This document shows positions 25,471 through 33,583 of a DNA stretch of 36,534 bases, piece after piece. Source of the stretch: an uncultured Methylococcaceae bacterium (GTDB lineage Bacteria > Pseudomonadota > Gammaproteobacteria > Methylococcales > Methylomonadaceae). The stretch is taken from NCBI GenBank assembly GCA_903928685.1, contig CAIYRS010000020.1:1-36534 (forward strand), given 5' to 3'. The position numbers were made by a program, and so were the translations under genes. The notes below the pieces were generated by a model that saw only the letters and a program-made list of their open reading frames with translations, did not search any database and had not been told where the DNA came from. Numbering within the stretch: position 1 is the first letter of the stretch; the number at the start of each line of letters is the position of its first letter.

Positions 25471-26038
25471 TCACCAAAGCGGCTGAAACAGCAAACCATT
25501 ACTGTTAAAGCCCGCATGGGCAGCGCCGCTCCCCCGCTTTATCCCCACAAGCTACACCTCAAAATAATTTTTGCTTTAGCTGTAATTAGCAAAAACTTCA
25601 CTAATTTAAAGATATTAATCATTGATTTTGCGTAGCCTAATAGCTGCCTCACCCTAGACGTATTATTAATGCGCCAGAAGCGGGCACAACATGCTTAAAC
25701 AATCATATATAAAATTTCAGTTATATAAATTACGCCTTGTCTATTTTTTATTTTTTCAATTACTTGGCTTACCCAAACAACACTTAAACCTAACGCATAC
25801 GCCAATCCCTTTGGAATTCAAAAAGATCAACTCAACCTACGCCCATTGCAGACAATATTGTAATAATTGGCTATGTTAAAACTAACCATTGACCATTACT
25901 GAAATTGAGTATAAGTTTCTTATCACGCATTTTTAGAAAACCAGTTAGCATACCGATACTTGACCTCTACAAAGCAATTTATTCCCATAAGAAAACGCGC
26001 CTCCTATTCAAAATGTTCACATTTAAGGAATTCAGACA
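25471..26038. other. AT-rich intergenic region of 568 bp with no recognised gene
   Basis: The region is clearly richer in A and T than the flanking apaH. It contains only short frames (for example 25691-25879 plus and 25905-26120 plus) with no family resemblance or ribosome sites. A weak promoter-like pair TTGACC (25889-25894) and TATAAG (25910-25915), 15 bp apart, points to the 26039 gene. AAGGA about ten bases before ATG 26039 serves as its ribosome site. Compositional change here may mark the edge of acquired DNA. Confidence 0.5.
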
Positions 26039-28273
26039 ATGCTATCTAAAAAAATCAGCTTTTCAGCTTTACGGAATTATTTTGAGAAAAATCAAGAGCC
26101 GGATTTTCCAGAAAAGCTAAAAAAACAAATGAAAGAAGATGTTTCAAGGCTGCTCAATTACGCAGCAAAACAACCTAATATCAATATGAAGCCCGGCATC
26201 TTAAATAGGGTTGTCCCTATTCTATGCAAAGATGTGGGGCAACTGACAGAGCAAGATCATATTGAGCTGTGGCATGCTCATAACCATTTATCGCATTTGC
26301 TCTCGCCAGTCACCGCCGAAAGCCTTGAAATGCTTGAAGACGTTAATACCCAACACTGGTGGAACACCCCCGGTTTTATCCTTACAGCCCTAACCATCTT
26401 AATGATTCTAGTTGTGCTATTGGTGTTTAACACCCAAGCCTATTCGATCATGATGGACAAAAACATAGAATCAATCGTTAACCTTCAAGCAAAGATTAAT
26501 AAACTCGACAATGACGAGTTTTCCGACAAAAAAGCCTTTGATCGTAATTACACAGGCAATAATGACAGCGGTAAAGTTTACAAAGAAACTAACACTGCTA
26601 AATATTATGAATACAATAAAAAAGGACTTGAAGATACAATTAATGCCTTATTTGAGCGGCAATTCCATTTAAACCACCAATCACCAAAGATATTATCTGA
26701 AAATAAAACGTTACAGATAGTAAATTTCTTTGAATGCAAACAATGCAAGCCATTAAAAAAAGATCCGACATTGGCCAATACTGATGACGGTGCTGACAAA
26801 AAAATCGAACCCTCGGATGCTGACAACATAAAAATTGTAGATGCTAAAGATAATGAAACCATAATGCTATGTGCAAAAACAATCTTATACATAATTAACA
26901 ACTTATTTTTGCCCATGTTATTAGGTTTTTTGGGTGCTATCGCTTTTATATGTAGAGGTATTTTAAATCAATTAAATGACGCTACATTTTCCCAGCCATC
27001 GCTTATTAAATACATCCTGAGGATAGTCTTGGGGGGCTTATTAGGCATTGTCGGACCGTGGTTATACACATCAGGAAAAGTCGAAGAAATGGGTTTAGGC
27101 CTTATATTATTTGCATTTTTGCTGGGTTATAGCGTCGAACTGGCATTTACTATATTTGATAACTTCATTAAATTCCTGCGCGAAAAAATCAAGCTGGGCA
27201 ATGAAACCAAAGCTATTGTTATTAATGAATCCCCCATTACCATGAATCCTGGCGACAAAATAAAACGCTATGATGAACCGGAAATCACAGAAACCAACAA
27301 ACCATCAACGACAGAAACTGCTGATTTTCTAAAAACCATGGAAAGCTACCGCAGCAGCCTGATGGAATTGACCGAACTGGCGCCACTGTTAGAAACCGTA
27401 ACCTTACCAGAGTATTTCCAAACCGAATGCGCCCCAAAACTGGCAAAAGCCGCCGAATTGCTGCAACAGTTGGATGGCTACCAAACCACTACCCCAGACA
27501 TCACCTCCTTAGTCAAAGTCAGCACCGACTTTACCGATGCCTGCAAGCAAATTACGGGTGAAAACCATCCGTTAGCCGCTATTCTCGACAACGCCGTCAA
27601 AAGCTTTAAAGGCGTATCAAATAATAGCGACCTAAGCATTATCGAAAGCTTTGTTGTCACCTTGTTTACCGCTGCCATCGCCGCGTTTAGCAAAGATGCC
27701 AACGTTTATAGCCGTTGGAAAGCCTATGCGTGGCTAGAATCTTTTAAAGCCGCAAACATTAACGGCTTAGAAATTACGGATGCCTGCATTGAAGCCTGCT
27801 TAACTAACGCACCGCTTTTCCAAACAGCGTTTGATAATAATCACTTATCACCAAATGCCCTCTGCAAAGCCATTGCCGCCAGTGAAAATCTGGACACTCT
27901 GGCAGAACAGCTTTGGTCAGACCCATCGTTAGTACAGTTACAGCCCGCCGATTTAGAATCGCTATTTGGCACCCTGTCCGTGTTTACAGAAGCCACCAAT
28001 GAATTCGGCTTTAGCCTATTGCGCTATATGCTAGAAAAAATTGACTTCCCAGAAGGCCACTTCAATACCGATACCCGCTTGTTATCGGTGACAGAAACCC
28101 TGCAATGCCTTGATACTTTCCGGCAAAACCAAGCCTCAGAAAAAGACCTAGACCTACTCTGCCACCTTTCCATCGAACTGATGCGGCGGGCGCAAACTAG
28201 CTCAAGCTTAGATGCCGTCGGTTTAATCCAACGCCTGATGCCAAAAGCCACTAGCGCATCAACAAACCTATAA
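26039..28273 (+). CDS. Unrecognised 744-aa four-TM membrane protein with long helical C-terminus
   Basis: I do not recognise a named family. Visible parts: a soluble helical N-terminus (1-110); TM1 (about 112-133); a polar region (134-278) rich in Asn, Asp and Lys with a CxxC (C233, C236); TM2 (281-305), TM3 (322-343) and TM4 (351-378). A soluble, mainly helical tail of about 365 residues with many Leu, Ala and Glu follows. The TM2-TM3 segment LPMLLGFLGAIAFICRGILNQL-NDATF followed by LRIVLGGLLGIVGPW is its most distinctive part. With N-in topology, the 134-278 loop with the CxxC is periplasmic and the tail cytoplasmic. The transglycosylase-like gene starts 18 bp later, so the two form an operon. 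Confidence 0.75.
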   Translation: MLSKKISFSALRNYFEKNQEPDFPEKLKKQMKEDVSRLLNYAAKQPNINMKPGILNRVVPILCKDVGQLTEQDHIELWHAHNHLSHLLSPVTAESLEMLEDVNTQHWWNTPGFILTALTILMILVVLLVFNTQAYSIMMDKNIESIVNLQAKINKLDNDEFSDKKAFDRNYTGNNDSGKVYKETNTAKYYEYNKKGLEDTINALFERQFHLNHQSPKILSENKTLQIVNFFECKQCKPLKKDPTLANTDDGADKKIEPSDADNIKIVDAKDNETIMLCAKTILYIINNLFLPMLLGFLGAIAFICRGILNQLNDATFSQPSLIKYILRIVLGGLLGIVGPWLYTSGKVEEMGLGLILFAFLLGYSVELAFTIFDNFIKFLREKIKLGNETKAIVINESPITMNPGDKIKRYDEPEITETNKPSTTETADFLKTMESYRSSLMELTELAPLLETVTLPEYFQTECAPKLAKAAELLQQLDGYQTTTPDITSLVKVSTDFTDACKQITGENHPLAAILDNAVKSFKGVSNNSDLSIIESFVVTLFTAAIAAFSKDANVYSRWKAYAWLESFKAANINGLEITDACIEACLTNAPLFQTAFDNNHLSPNALCKAIAASENLDTLAEQLWSDPSLVQLQPADLESLFGTLSVFTEATNEFGFSLLRYMLEKIDFPEGHFNTDTRLLSVTETLQCLDTFRQNQASEKDLDLLCHLSIELMRRAQTSSSLDAVGLIQRLMPKATSASTNL

Positions 28274-28291
28274 CCCAGAGCAGGCCTGATT

Positions 28292-29350
28292 ATGAACATA
28301 GCCTTTAGCCGTACCCTTAAATTATCGTCACCGCTGTTGCGGGGCAACGATGTCCTCGCCTTACAAACCCAACTTGGCATTCCCTTAGGCCAACGTGACG
28401 GCGTGTTTGGCAAAGCCACCCAGCAAGCGGTAATCGCCTACCAAAACCGCCAGCAACTGACAGCCGATGGCGTGGTAGGACGCCGCACATGGGCCAGCCT
28501 TTTCGGCACAGATAGCGTTACCGAAACCCCTAATGCCGACAACACCCATGTTGATAGCAATGCCCAACTGGTTATCGCAGAATCGCTTAAACAACTCCAC
28601 AGCGTCTATCCTGATGCCTGCAAATGGCAGCTAACCGCCAGCGGCATCGAAATTGAAGGCAAAGGTATTGAAACGTCAAAAGGCGAACCTAAAACCGTCA
28701 GCCGTGTTTGCCAAGATTACAAAGATGCCTTAGAACAAGCCGCAAAAAAAACCGGCGTCCCAGTAGAACTGCTGATTGCCACCATGTGTACGGAAGCCTT
28801 CGATGCCACCATGCACACCGTCAATCCGAAAGCAACCCGAAAAGAACCAGGCTATATATCCGACGAAGCCACGCCAAGCCGAGTCTCCTATGGCCTCACT
28901 CAAACCTTGATTTCCACCGCCAGGGATGCCATTAGCCAACTGGCAGTAGGCGCGCCAGTTTCCGCTGAAAAAATTGACCGCGACTGGCTGTTTATACCCG
29001 CCAACGCCATCTTGGCAGGTGCGGCTTACATTGCCATGCAAAAAAAGCGGACCAAACTCGATCCGCCAGTGGTCGCTTGCGCCTACAACGCGGGTAGCGT
29101 TGTTTACAACAACAGCGCCAACAACCGCTGGAAAATGCGCCAATACCCCATTGGCACCGACGCCCATGCAAACCGCTTTGTACAATGGTTTAACGACTGT
29201 TTCCGTTATTTTAAAGCTGAAGGCTGCCCATTTGACCCAGCCACTAGCTTTTGGCAGCAGTTGAATGCCGAAGCACCCCATGTTCCGGCTACTAACGTAG
29301 CGCCACAATCTACTGAGACACCGCTTAATCTGGTAGTAAATGAAAGTTGA
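28292..29350 (+). CDS. Leaderless PG-binding + lysozyme-like (SLT) protein
   Basis: This 352-aa protein has an N-terminal peptidoglycan-binding domain (about 13-71; LLRGNDVLALQTQLG, DGVFGKATQQAVIAYQ, DGVVGRRTWASLFG). A C-terminal lysozyme-like/transglycosylase domain follows (about 140-310). Its motifs are ATMCTEA with a probable catalytic Glu168, SYGLTQ (199-204, like the S-x-G-x-x-Q of SLTs) and ACAYNAGS (262-269). The family cuts glycan strands between MurNAc and GlcNAc. No signal peptide or membrane segment precedes the first domain, so it is cytoplasmic unless released or exported by another route. The pairing with a four-TM protein 18 bp upstream is reminiscent of holin-endolysin or effector arrangements, without proof. 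CAGG about eight bases before ATG 28292 is its ribosome site. Confidence 0.8.
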   Translation: MNIAFSRTLKLSSPLLRGNDVLALQTQLGIPLGQRDGVFGKATQQAVIAYQNRQQLTADGVVGRRTWASLFGTDSVTETPNADNTHVDSNAQLVIAESLKQLHSVYPDACKWQLTASGIEIEGKGIETSKGEPKTVSRVCQDYKDALEQAAKKTGVPVELLIATMCTEAFDATMHTVNPKATRKEPGYISDEATPSRVSYGLTQTLISTARDAISQLAVGAPVSAEKIDRDWLFIPANAILAGAAYIAMQKKRTKLDPPVVACAYNAGSVVYNNSANNRWKMRQYPIGTDAHANRFVQWFNDCFRYFKAEGCPFDPATSFWQQLNAEAPHVPATNVAPQSTETPLNLVVNES

Positions 29351-29407
29351 GCTAACTACCTATAAAAGCGACATAGGACAATATTTAGACGGATGAAAAA
29401 TCCAACT

Positions 29408-29426
29408 AGCGGGCAGGATGCCCGCG
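29408..29426. repeat. Short GC-rich hairpin (GCGGGCA-GGA-TGCCCGC)
   Basis: A perfect 7-bp stem with a 3-nt loop at 29409-29425 lies between the convergent SLT-like gene and radA, about 60 bp after the former and 30 bp before the radA stop. It may act as a small terminator for either side, though it lacks a T-run. Confidence 0.4.
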
Positions 29427-29455
29427 CTCCACGCCACACTAATAGCCTAAAACCA

Positions 29456-30832
29456 TCATAATTCCGACAATACATCCAAGGCTTCTGCCAGTGTACTGAC
29501 CGGATAAATTTTTAAGCCCTCTATGCGGTTTTTAGGGGCGTTGGCTTTCGGTATCACCGCGGTTTTAAAGCCATGCTTGGCGGCATCGTTCAAGCGAGCA
29601 TGTCCATTAGCGACTGGGCGGATTTCACCACTCAAGCCTATCTCGCCAAAAAAGAACATATCGTGCGGAATGACTTTATTTCTCAAACTCGACACCACAC
29701 CGATAACAATAGCCAAATCAGAACTGGTTTCGGTAATCTTAATGCCGCCGACCACGTTGGCGTAAATCTCATCTTGCGCGGTGGCAATACCGCCATGCCG
29801 GGACAGCACCGCCAGCAACATCGCCAAGCGGTTTTGGTCAAAACCCACCGCCAAACGCCGAGGATTGCCATATTGACAATCGGTTACCAAGGCTTGGATT
29901 TCCACCAGCAACGGGCGCGTGCCTTCCCATAACACCGTCACCACGCTGCCGGATGAGGGCTTTTCGGCTCGGTTAAGGAACATTGCCGAGGGGTTTTTCA
30001 CTTCTTTTAGACCTAAGCTATCCATAGCAAAAAAGCCCAATTCGCCAACACTGCCGAAGCGGTTTTTATCCGCCCGCAACACCCGAAAACGAGCATCGTC
30101 GGTAGCACCCAACATCACTTGGGTATCGACAATGTGGCTTAAAGTCATCGGCCCTGCCAAGGATTGGTCTTTGGTGACATGCCCGACCATAAAAATCGAC
30201 ACTTGCCGCCGCTTGGCGTATTGGGTCAGGTAACTGGCGCATTCGCGTACTTGCGATACCGAACCCGGCGCGGATTCCACTTCTTGGTTGTGCATGACTT
30301 GGATGGAGTCGATCACTAAAATCTGCGGATTCAATTCATCTAAGACATCACAAATCCGCTGCACCGAAGTTTCCGCCAGCATCATGATGTTATTGGTAGG
30401 AAGCTTTAAGCGATGGGCGCGTTCAGCAATTTGCTGTAGCGATTCTTCGCCAGAAACATACAGCACCGCTATGTCTTGGCTGGCAATCGCCGCAATCGCC
30501 TGCAACAACAAGGTACTTTTGCCCGCGCCTGGCGCACCACCAATCAACACCACGCTGCCGCTGACAATACCGCCACCCAAGACCCGATCAAACTCAGAAA
30601 TGCCCGTGGCGATGCGCTCCGCTTGCGTCAAATTGACATCGGACAATAATTTAACTTCGGAGCGGCTGCCTGCATAACCCACCGCGCGGCTATCCCGCTC
30701 AGCCGCCGCGCCACCTAAACGCACTTCTTTAATAGTATTCCACGCCCCGCAACTGGTGCATTGCCCACCCCAGCGCGGGTATTCACTGCCGCAATCGGTA
30801 CAGACAAACGCAGTTTTGGTTTTTTTGCTCAT
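29456..30832 (-). CDS. radA: DNA repair/branch migration protein RadA (Sms)
   Basis: This 458-aa protein has a C4 zinc finger (C11, C14, C25, C28 within CTDCGSEYPRWGGQCTSCG) and a RecA-like core. The core has Walker A GGAPGAGKST (98-107), IDSIQ and the RadA-specific KNRFG motif (256-260). A C-terminal Lon-like domain follows (about 285-458). RadA promotes branch migration and processing of recombination intermediates. The length and domain order are standard. The start is ATG 30832. A miniature repeat begins 27 bp upstream, so its own promoter, if any, must lie within or beyond that repeat. Confidence 0.97.
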   Translation of the reverse strand: MSKKTKTAFVCTDCGSEYPRWGGQCTSCGAWNTIKEVRLGGAAAERDSRAVGYAGSRSEVKLLSDVNLTQAERIATGISEFDRVLGGGIVSGSVVLIGGAPGAGKSTLLLQAIAAIASQDIAVLYVSGEESLQQIAERAHRLKLPTNNIMMLAETSVQRICDVLDELNPQILVIDSIQVMHNQEVESAPGSVSQVRECASYLTQYAKRRQVSIFMVGHVTKDQSLAGPMTLSHIVDTQVMLGATDDARFRVLRADKNRFGSVGELGFFAMDSLGLKEVKNPSAMFLNRAEKPSSGSVVTVLWEGTRPLLVEIQALVTDCQYGNPRRLAVGFDQNRLAMLLAVLSRHGGIATAQDEIYANVVGGIKITETSSDLAIVIGVVSSLRNKVIPHDMFFFGEIGLSGEIRPVANGHARLNDAAKHGFKTAVIPKANAPKNRIEGLKIYPVSTLAEALDVLSEL

Positions 30833-30858
30833 GGTTGCTTGGCTCTTGTGGTTATTTG

Positions 30859-31052
30859 CTTAAAGAAGTTGAACAAAGCCTTCGACGAGCTCAGGCCGAA
30901 CGGTAACTAATTTGCATGAATGCAGTAGGTAGACAGAAAACCGCTCCTGCGTTTTCTGCATTCGCCACATCCCTGTGGTTTAGCAACGCAGGAGCGGTTG
31001 CCGGAAGCCTGTCGAATCATGAAAGAAATCAATTAGTTACCAATTCCTTAAG
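30859..31052. repeat. Miniature inverted-repeat element, copy 1 (nested insert)
   Basis: The ends read CTTAAAGAAGTTG and (inverted) CTTAAGGAATTG. Inside, GCCTTCGACGAGCTCAGGCC begins at 30878, and GGTAACTAATT (30902-30912) faces AATTAGTTACC (31031-31041) as an exact inverted copy. A central part (about 30913-31004) has its own perfect 15-bp arms, AACCGCTCCTGCGTT (30939-30953) and its complement (30985-30999). It shares the CTTCGAC...CTCAGGCCGAACGGTAACTAATT core with the element at 33584-33703. No transposase frame is present. Confidence 0.7.
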
Positions 31053-31080
31053 TAGTAGTACATAAATCCTTTAACATTTA

Positions 31081-31114
31081 TTTAGGAGTCCAAAACATGT
31101 TTTGGACTCCTAAA
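31081..31114. repeat. Perfect 34-bp palindrome downstream of the SDR gene
   Basis: The two 17-bp halves (31081-31097 and 31098-31114) are exact complements, with no spacer. The left half starts TTTAGGAGTCC and the centre is ACATGT. It lies about 50 bp after the SDR stop and about 30 bp from the miniature repeat. As a hairpin it could end SDR transcription, but it lacks a T-run; a protein-binding or recombination site is the alternative. Confidence 0.75.
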
Positions 31115-31163
31115 GTTAAGCGCATCCATTTTCACTAATATTAAAAAACTTTTGAATAATGAC

Positions 31164-31994
31164 TTACCGTTTAATCAACTCACCATAACCCGCTTGGTAG
31201 TCGGGATAGCGAAATTCATAACCTAAAGCTTTCAAGCGTTGGTTTTGGCAGCGTTTGTTTTGGTCGGCAATGCCTTCAATGCTTTTCACGGTTGGCGCGG
31301 GGCAGTTTAGCTGTTCTGCCAGCCAAGAAATCACGTCCCACATGGTCGCGGGATTATCGTCGCTCGCTAAATAACAATTATCCAAAGCTACGCCTGCCAA
31401 GCGTTGCGCTAATAAAAACGCCAGTACACCAACGCAATCTTGCTGGTGGATGCGGTTGGTATAATACGGCGGCGTTTGTTGGATGCAGGGGGGTTGTTGT
31501 GCGCTTCTCAGTAGATATTCGCGTCCTGGGCCGTAAATGCCGGAAAAGCGCACGATGACGCTGTTGGCATTGGCGGCAAGTAGCCGTTGTTCGGCTTGGC
31601 AAATGAGCTGGCTGGTGAGGTTGGTCGGTTCGGTCGGGCTGTTTTCATCAACCCATTCACCTTGGTTTTGTCCGTACACACTGGTGGAGGAAACGAAAAA
31701 CCACGGCTGTTGTTGAAATTTGGCGAGGGCGTTGCTTAAGCCTGTTTCGTAGACCGTACGGTAGCTTTGTTCGGTGCGCCCGTCGGCGGAGACGATAAAA
31801 AATACCGCATCAAAATCGTCGGGGAGTTTTTGTAACTGCCCTGCCACAGTCAAATCAGCGGCAATATAGTTGATGCCGTCATGTTCAACTGGTGGATGAC
31901 GTTTTAAGCCAGTGACTTGATGGCCTTGGGCGGTTAAGTGTTTGGCTAAAGCCGAGCCGATTGCCCCGCAGCCGATAATCAGCAATTTTGCCAT
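31164..31994 (-). CDS. NAD(P)-binding SDR/epimerase-like protein (YeeZ family)
   Basis: This 276-aa protein has an N-terminal Rossmann motif, LLIIGCGAIGSALAKHL (3-19), and a FVSSTSVYGQNQGEW segment where the SDR Ser and Tyr usually lie. It resembles E. coli YeeZ and related extended-SDR sugar-epimerase relatives. YRTVYETGLSNALA and RFSGIYGPGREYLL are typical of nucleotide-sugar epimerase folds. The substrate is not known. It lies 5 bp after the DUF523 gene on the same strand, so both are likely in one transcript. Confidence 0.82.
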   Translation of the reverse strand: MAKLLIIGCGAIGSALAKHLTAQGHQVTGLKRHPPVEHDGINYIAADLTVAGQLQKLPDDFDAVFFIVSADGRTEQSYRTVYETGLSNALAKFQQQPWFFVSSTSVYGQNQGEWVDENSPTEPTNLTSQLICQAEQRLLAANANSVIVRFSGIYGPGREYLLRSAQQPPCIQQTPPYYTNRIHQQDCVGVLAFLLAQRLAGVALDNCYLASDDNPATMWDVISWLAEQLNCPAPTVKSIEGIADQNKRCQNQRLKALGYEFRYPDYQAGYGELIKR

Positions 31995-31999
31995 GGTGG

Positions 32000-32941
32000 T
32001 TATATTTGGTTAATCAGCCGTAGCTGTTGCGGGTAAGGTGATAGGTAGTAGGAATTGTCGATATAAGGATCGGGGCTTTTGCGGAAGTGGTGTTTGAGCA
32101 AGGTGAGCGGCACAATCAGCGGTACTTCGCCGTTGCGGTAACGTTCGATGATTTCTGATAGTTCGGCTTTGTCGTCTTTATCGAGGTCTTTTTTCAGATA
32201 GCCTTGGATGTGCTGCAAAACATTGACATGGTTTTTGCGCTCAGGAACTGTTTTCAGGGTTTCCATGAGTAAGGCGATGTATTCTGCGGCGACGCTTTCT
32301 ACATTGTCTTTGCCGATATTGGTCAATAAATGCCCTAAAGGACGATAGTCGGCATGACTCATGATTATCAGCTTATGGCAGGCATGGAAATGGGTCAGCC
32401 GCTGGGCGGTGAGGCCTTCTGCTACCAGTTGCTGCCAGCGGTACATGACATAAACGCGCTGGATAAAGTTTTCCCGCAAGCCGGGATCGCCCAATCGGCC
32501 TTCTTCTTCTACGGGCAGTAAGGGGTTGTTTTGTAACAGTTGCCGGGCATAGATGCCGACGCCATCACGTTGCGGCGGATGGTTAATCTCGCCATAGACT
32601 TTAACGCGGGTCATGCCACAACTGGGCGAGTCTTTTTTTAAGATGTAGCCGCATAAATCGGTATGTTGCTGCTTTACCTTATCGGCGTAAGCATGCAGGG
32701 CATCGGTAACATCGTTGCTGGGATCTTTTATGCCAACACAGCGGATGGCATCGTTGATTTTCACTAGGTGGATAGTCGGGCGCGGAATTGGCATACCGAT
32801 GGCAACTTCCGGGCAAAATGGGCGGAATTCAAAATATTCCGATAAGGTGCCGACGATATAAGAATCGCGTTTATGGCCGCCATCAAAGCGGACATTTTCA
32901 CCTATTAAACAACTGCTGATACCGATAGGAATTTTTTTCAT
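32000..32941 (-). CDS. DUF523-DUF1722 fusion protein
   Basis: This 313-aa protein has an N-terminal DUF523 domain (about 1-150) with IGISSCLIGENVRFDGGHKRD, FCPEVAIGMPIPRPTI and DSPSCG. Its conserved Cys residues suggest metal or sulfur chemistry. A C-terminal DUF1722 domain (about 185-305) contains FHACHKLIIMSH and is related to E. coli YbgA. The reaction is not established. The fusion is common in gammaproteobacteria. Here it precedes the YeeZ-like gene by 5 bp, and its start (ATG 32941) is divergent from the small secreted protein gene. Confidence 0.87.
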   Translation of the reverse strand: MKKIPIGISSCLIGENVRFDGGHKRDSYIVGTLSEYFEFRPFCPEVAIGMPIPRPTIHLVKINDAIRCVGIKDPSNDVTDALHAYADKVKQQHTDLCGYILKKDSPSCGMTRVKVYGEINHPPQRDGVGIYARQLLQNNPLLPVEEEGRLGDPGLRENFIQRVYVMYRWQQLVAEGLTAQRLTHFHACHKLIIMSHADYRPLGHLLTNIGKDNVESVAAEYIALLMETLKTVPERKNHVNVLQHIQGYLKKDLDKDDKAELSEIIERYRNGEVPLIVPLTLLKHHFRKSPDPYIDNSYYLSPYPQQLRLINQI

Positions 32942-33015
32942 TTGCGTGGCTTGTCAGGTAAAAAGCTTTTTAATTGTGGTAGAATTGCCAACGACGGACA
33001 GTAACAAGAAACACT

Positions 33016-33028
33016 GTATTGTCAATAC
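33016..33028 (+). promoter_or_regulatory. 13-bp palindrome GTATTG-T-CAATAC upstream of the small secreted-protein gene
   Basis: A perfect odd-centred palindrome lies 36 bp before ATG 33064, between two divergent genes. It would fit a dimeric regulator site, and no family can be named. No good -10/-35 pair was seen around it. Confidence 0.35.
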
Positions 33029-33063
33029 TATGTCAAAAAATAACAACTAAGAGGATTAGTTAA

Positions 33064-33447
33064 ATGAATATGTTAAAAAAAATCGTGCTGCCTTTATTGA
33101 TTGCATCTGCTATGGGTGCGGTTTCTACATCTGCTCTTGCCGAAACAGACAAAGGCAGAATCGTTTATGAACCTGCTGAAGCAATCGATATGGTAGCTGG
33201 CAAAGTTAAAGTTGCTATTGACGCGTTGACTTCTGGTGGCGACGTTGAAAACGTTGCTAAATTAGTTAAAGACGCTTTGGATGCAAGTAAAGAAATCAAT
33301 GCCAACGATAAAGTTGATATGGCTCGTTCACGCGCTAACAACAAATTGAAATCTGCTCGTAACCATTTGAAAGAATCTACGCAACAATCTGAACAAGAAT
33401 TAAGAGATGCGTATAAAGCTTTCGAAGATCTGAAAAGCTTACTGTAA
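33064..33447 (+). CDS. Small periplasmic all-helical protein, probably highly expressed
   Basis: This 127-aa protein has a clear Sec signal (MNMLKKIVLPLLIASAMGAVSTSALA, cleavage after about residue 26). The mature part (about 100 aa) is charged and helical, with heptad-like Ala/Leu/Val spacing and no Cys. No family is recognised. A strong ribosome site, AGAGGA, lies ten bases before the ATG. Codons are mainly T-ended (GCT, GTT, GAT, GAA), as in highly expressed genes of this window such as rpsF or cysN. It is followed by a hairpin with 11-bp arms. A stress- or envelope-related role is only a guess. Confidence 0.85.
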   Translation: MNMLKKIVLPLLIASAMGAVSTSALAETDKGRIVYEPAEAIDMVAGKVKVAIDALTSGGDVENVAKLVKDALDASKEINANDKVDMARSRANNKLKSARNHLKESTQQSEQELRDAYKAFEDLKSLL

Positions 33448-33454
33448 TACCTAG

Positions 33455-33495
33455 CAGGCCATACCATAAAATCCAACGGGCTTAGGTATGGCCTG
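33455..33495 (+). terminator. Hairpin after the small secreted-protein gene
   Basis: Arms CAGGCCATACC (33455-33465) and GGTATGGCCTG (33485-33495) are perfect inverted copies with a 19-nt loop. ATACCT at the stop codon could pair instead with AGGTAT in the right arm, giving an alternative fold. No T-run follows, so termination may be weak. Confidence 0.6.
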
Positions 33496-33583
33496 TCGCC
33501 CCAAAGGGCATTCTAATATCCCCCCGCCATTTTGCTGAGCTGCTCAGCTTCCTTGCTTTAGCTTCTGTTGTTTTCTTTAGTTT

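Noticed and set aside
25691-25879. 62-codon plus-strand frame in the AT-rich spacer
   Set aside because: No ribosome site, low-complexity hydrophobic sequence expected by chance in AT-rich DNA, no recognisable family.
25905-26120. 71-codon plus-strand frame overlapping the start of the 744-aa gene
   Set aside because: It conflicts with the longer frame that has a ribosome site and continuous coding character to 28273.
29408-29426. Start of a CRISPR-like repeat array
   Set aside because: Only one hairpin is present, with no repeat-spacer periodicity; no CRISPR array was seen anywhere in the window.
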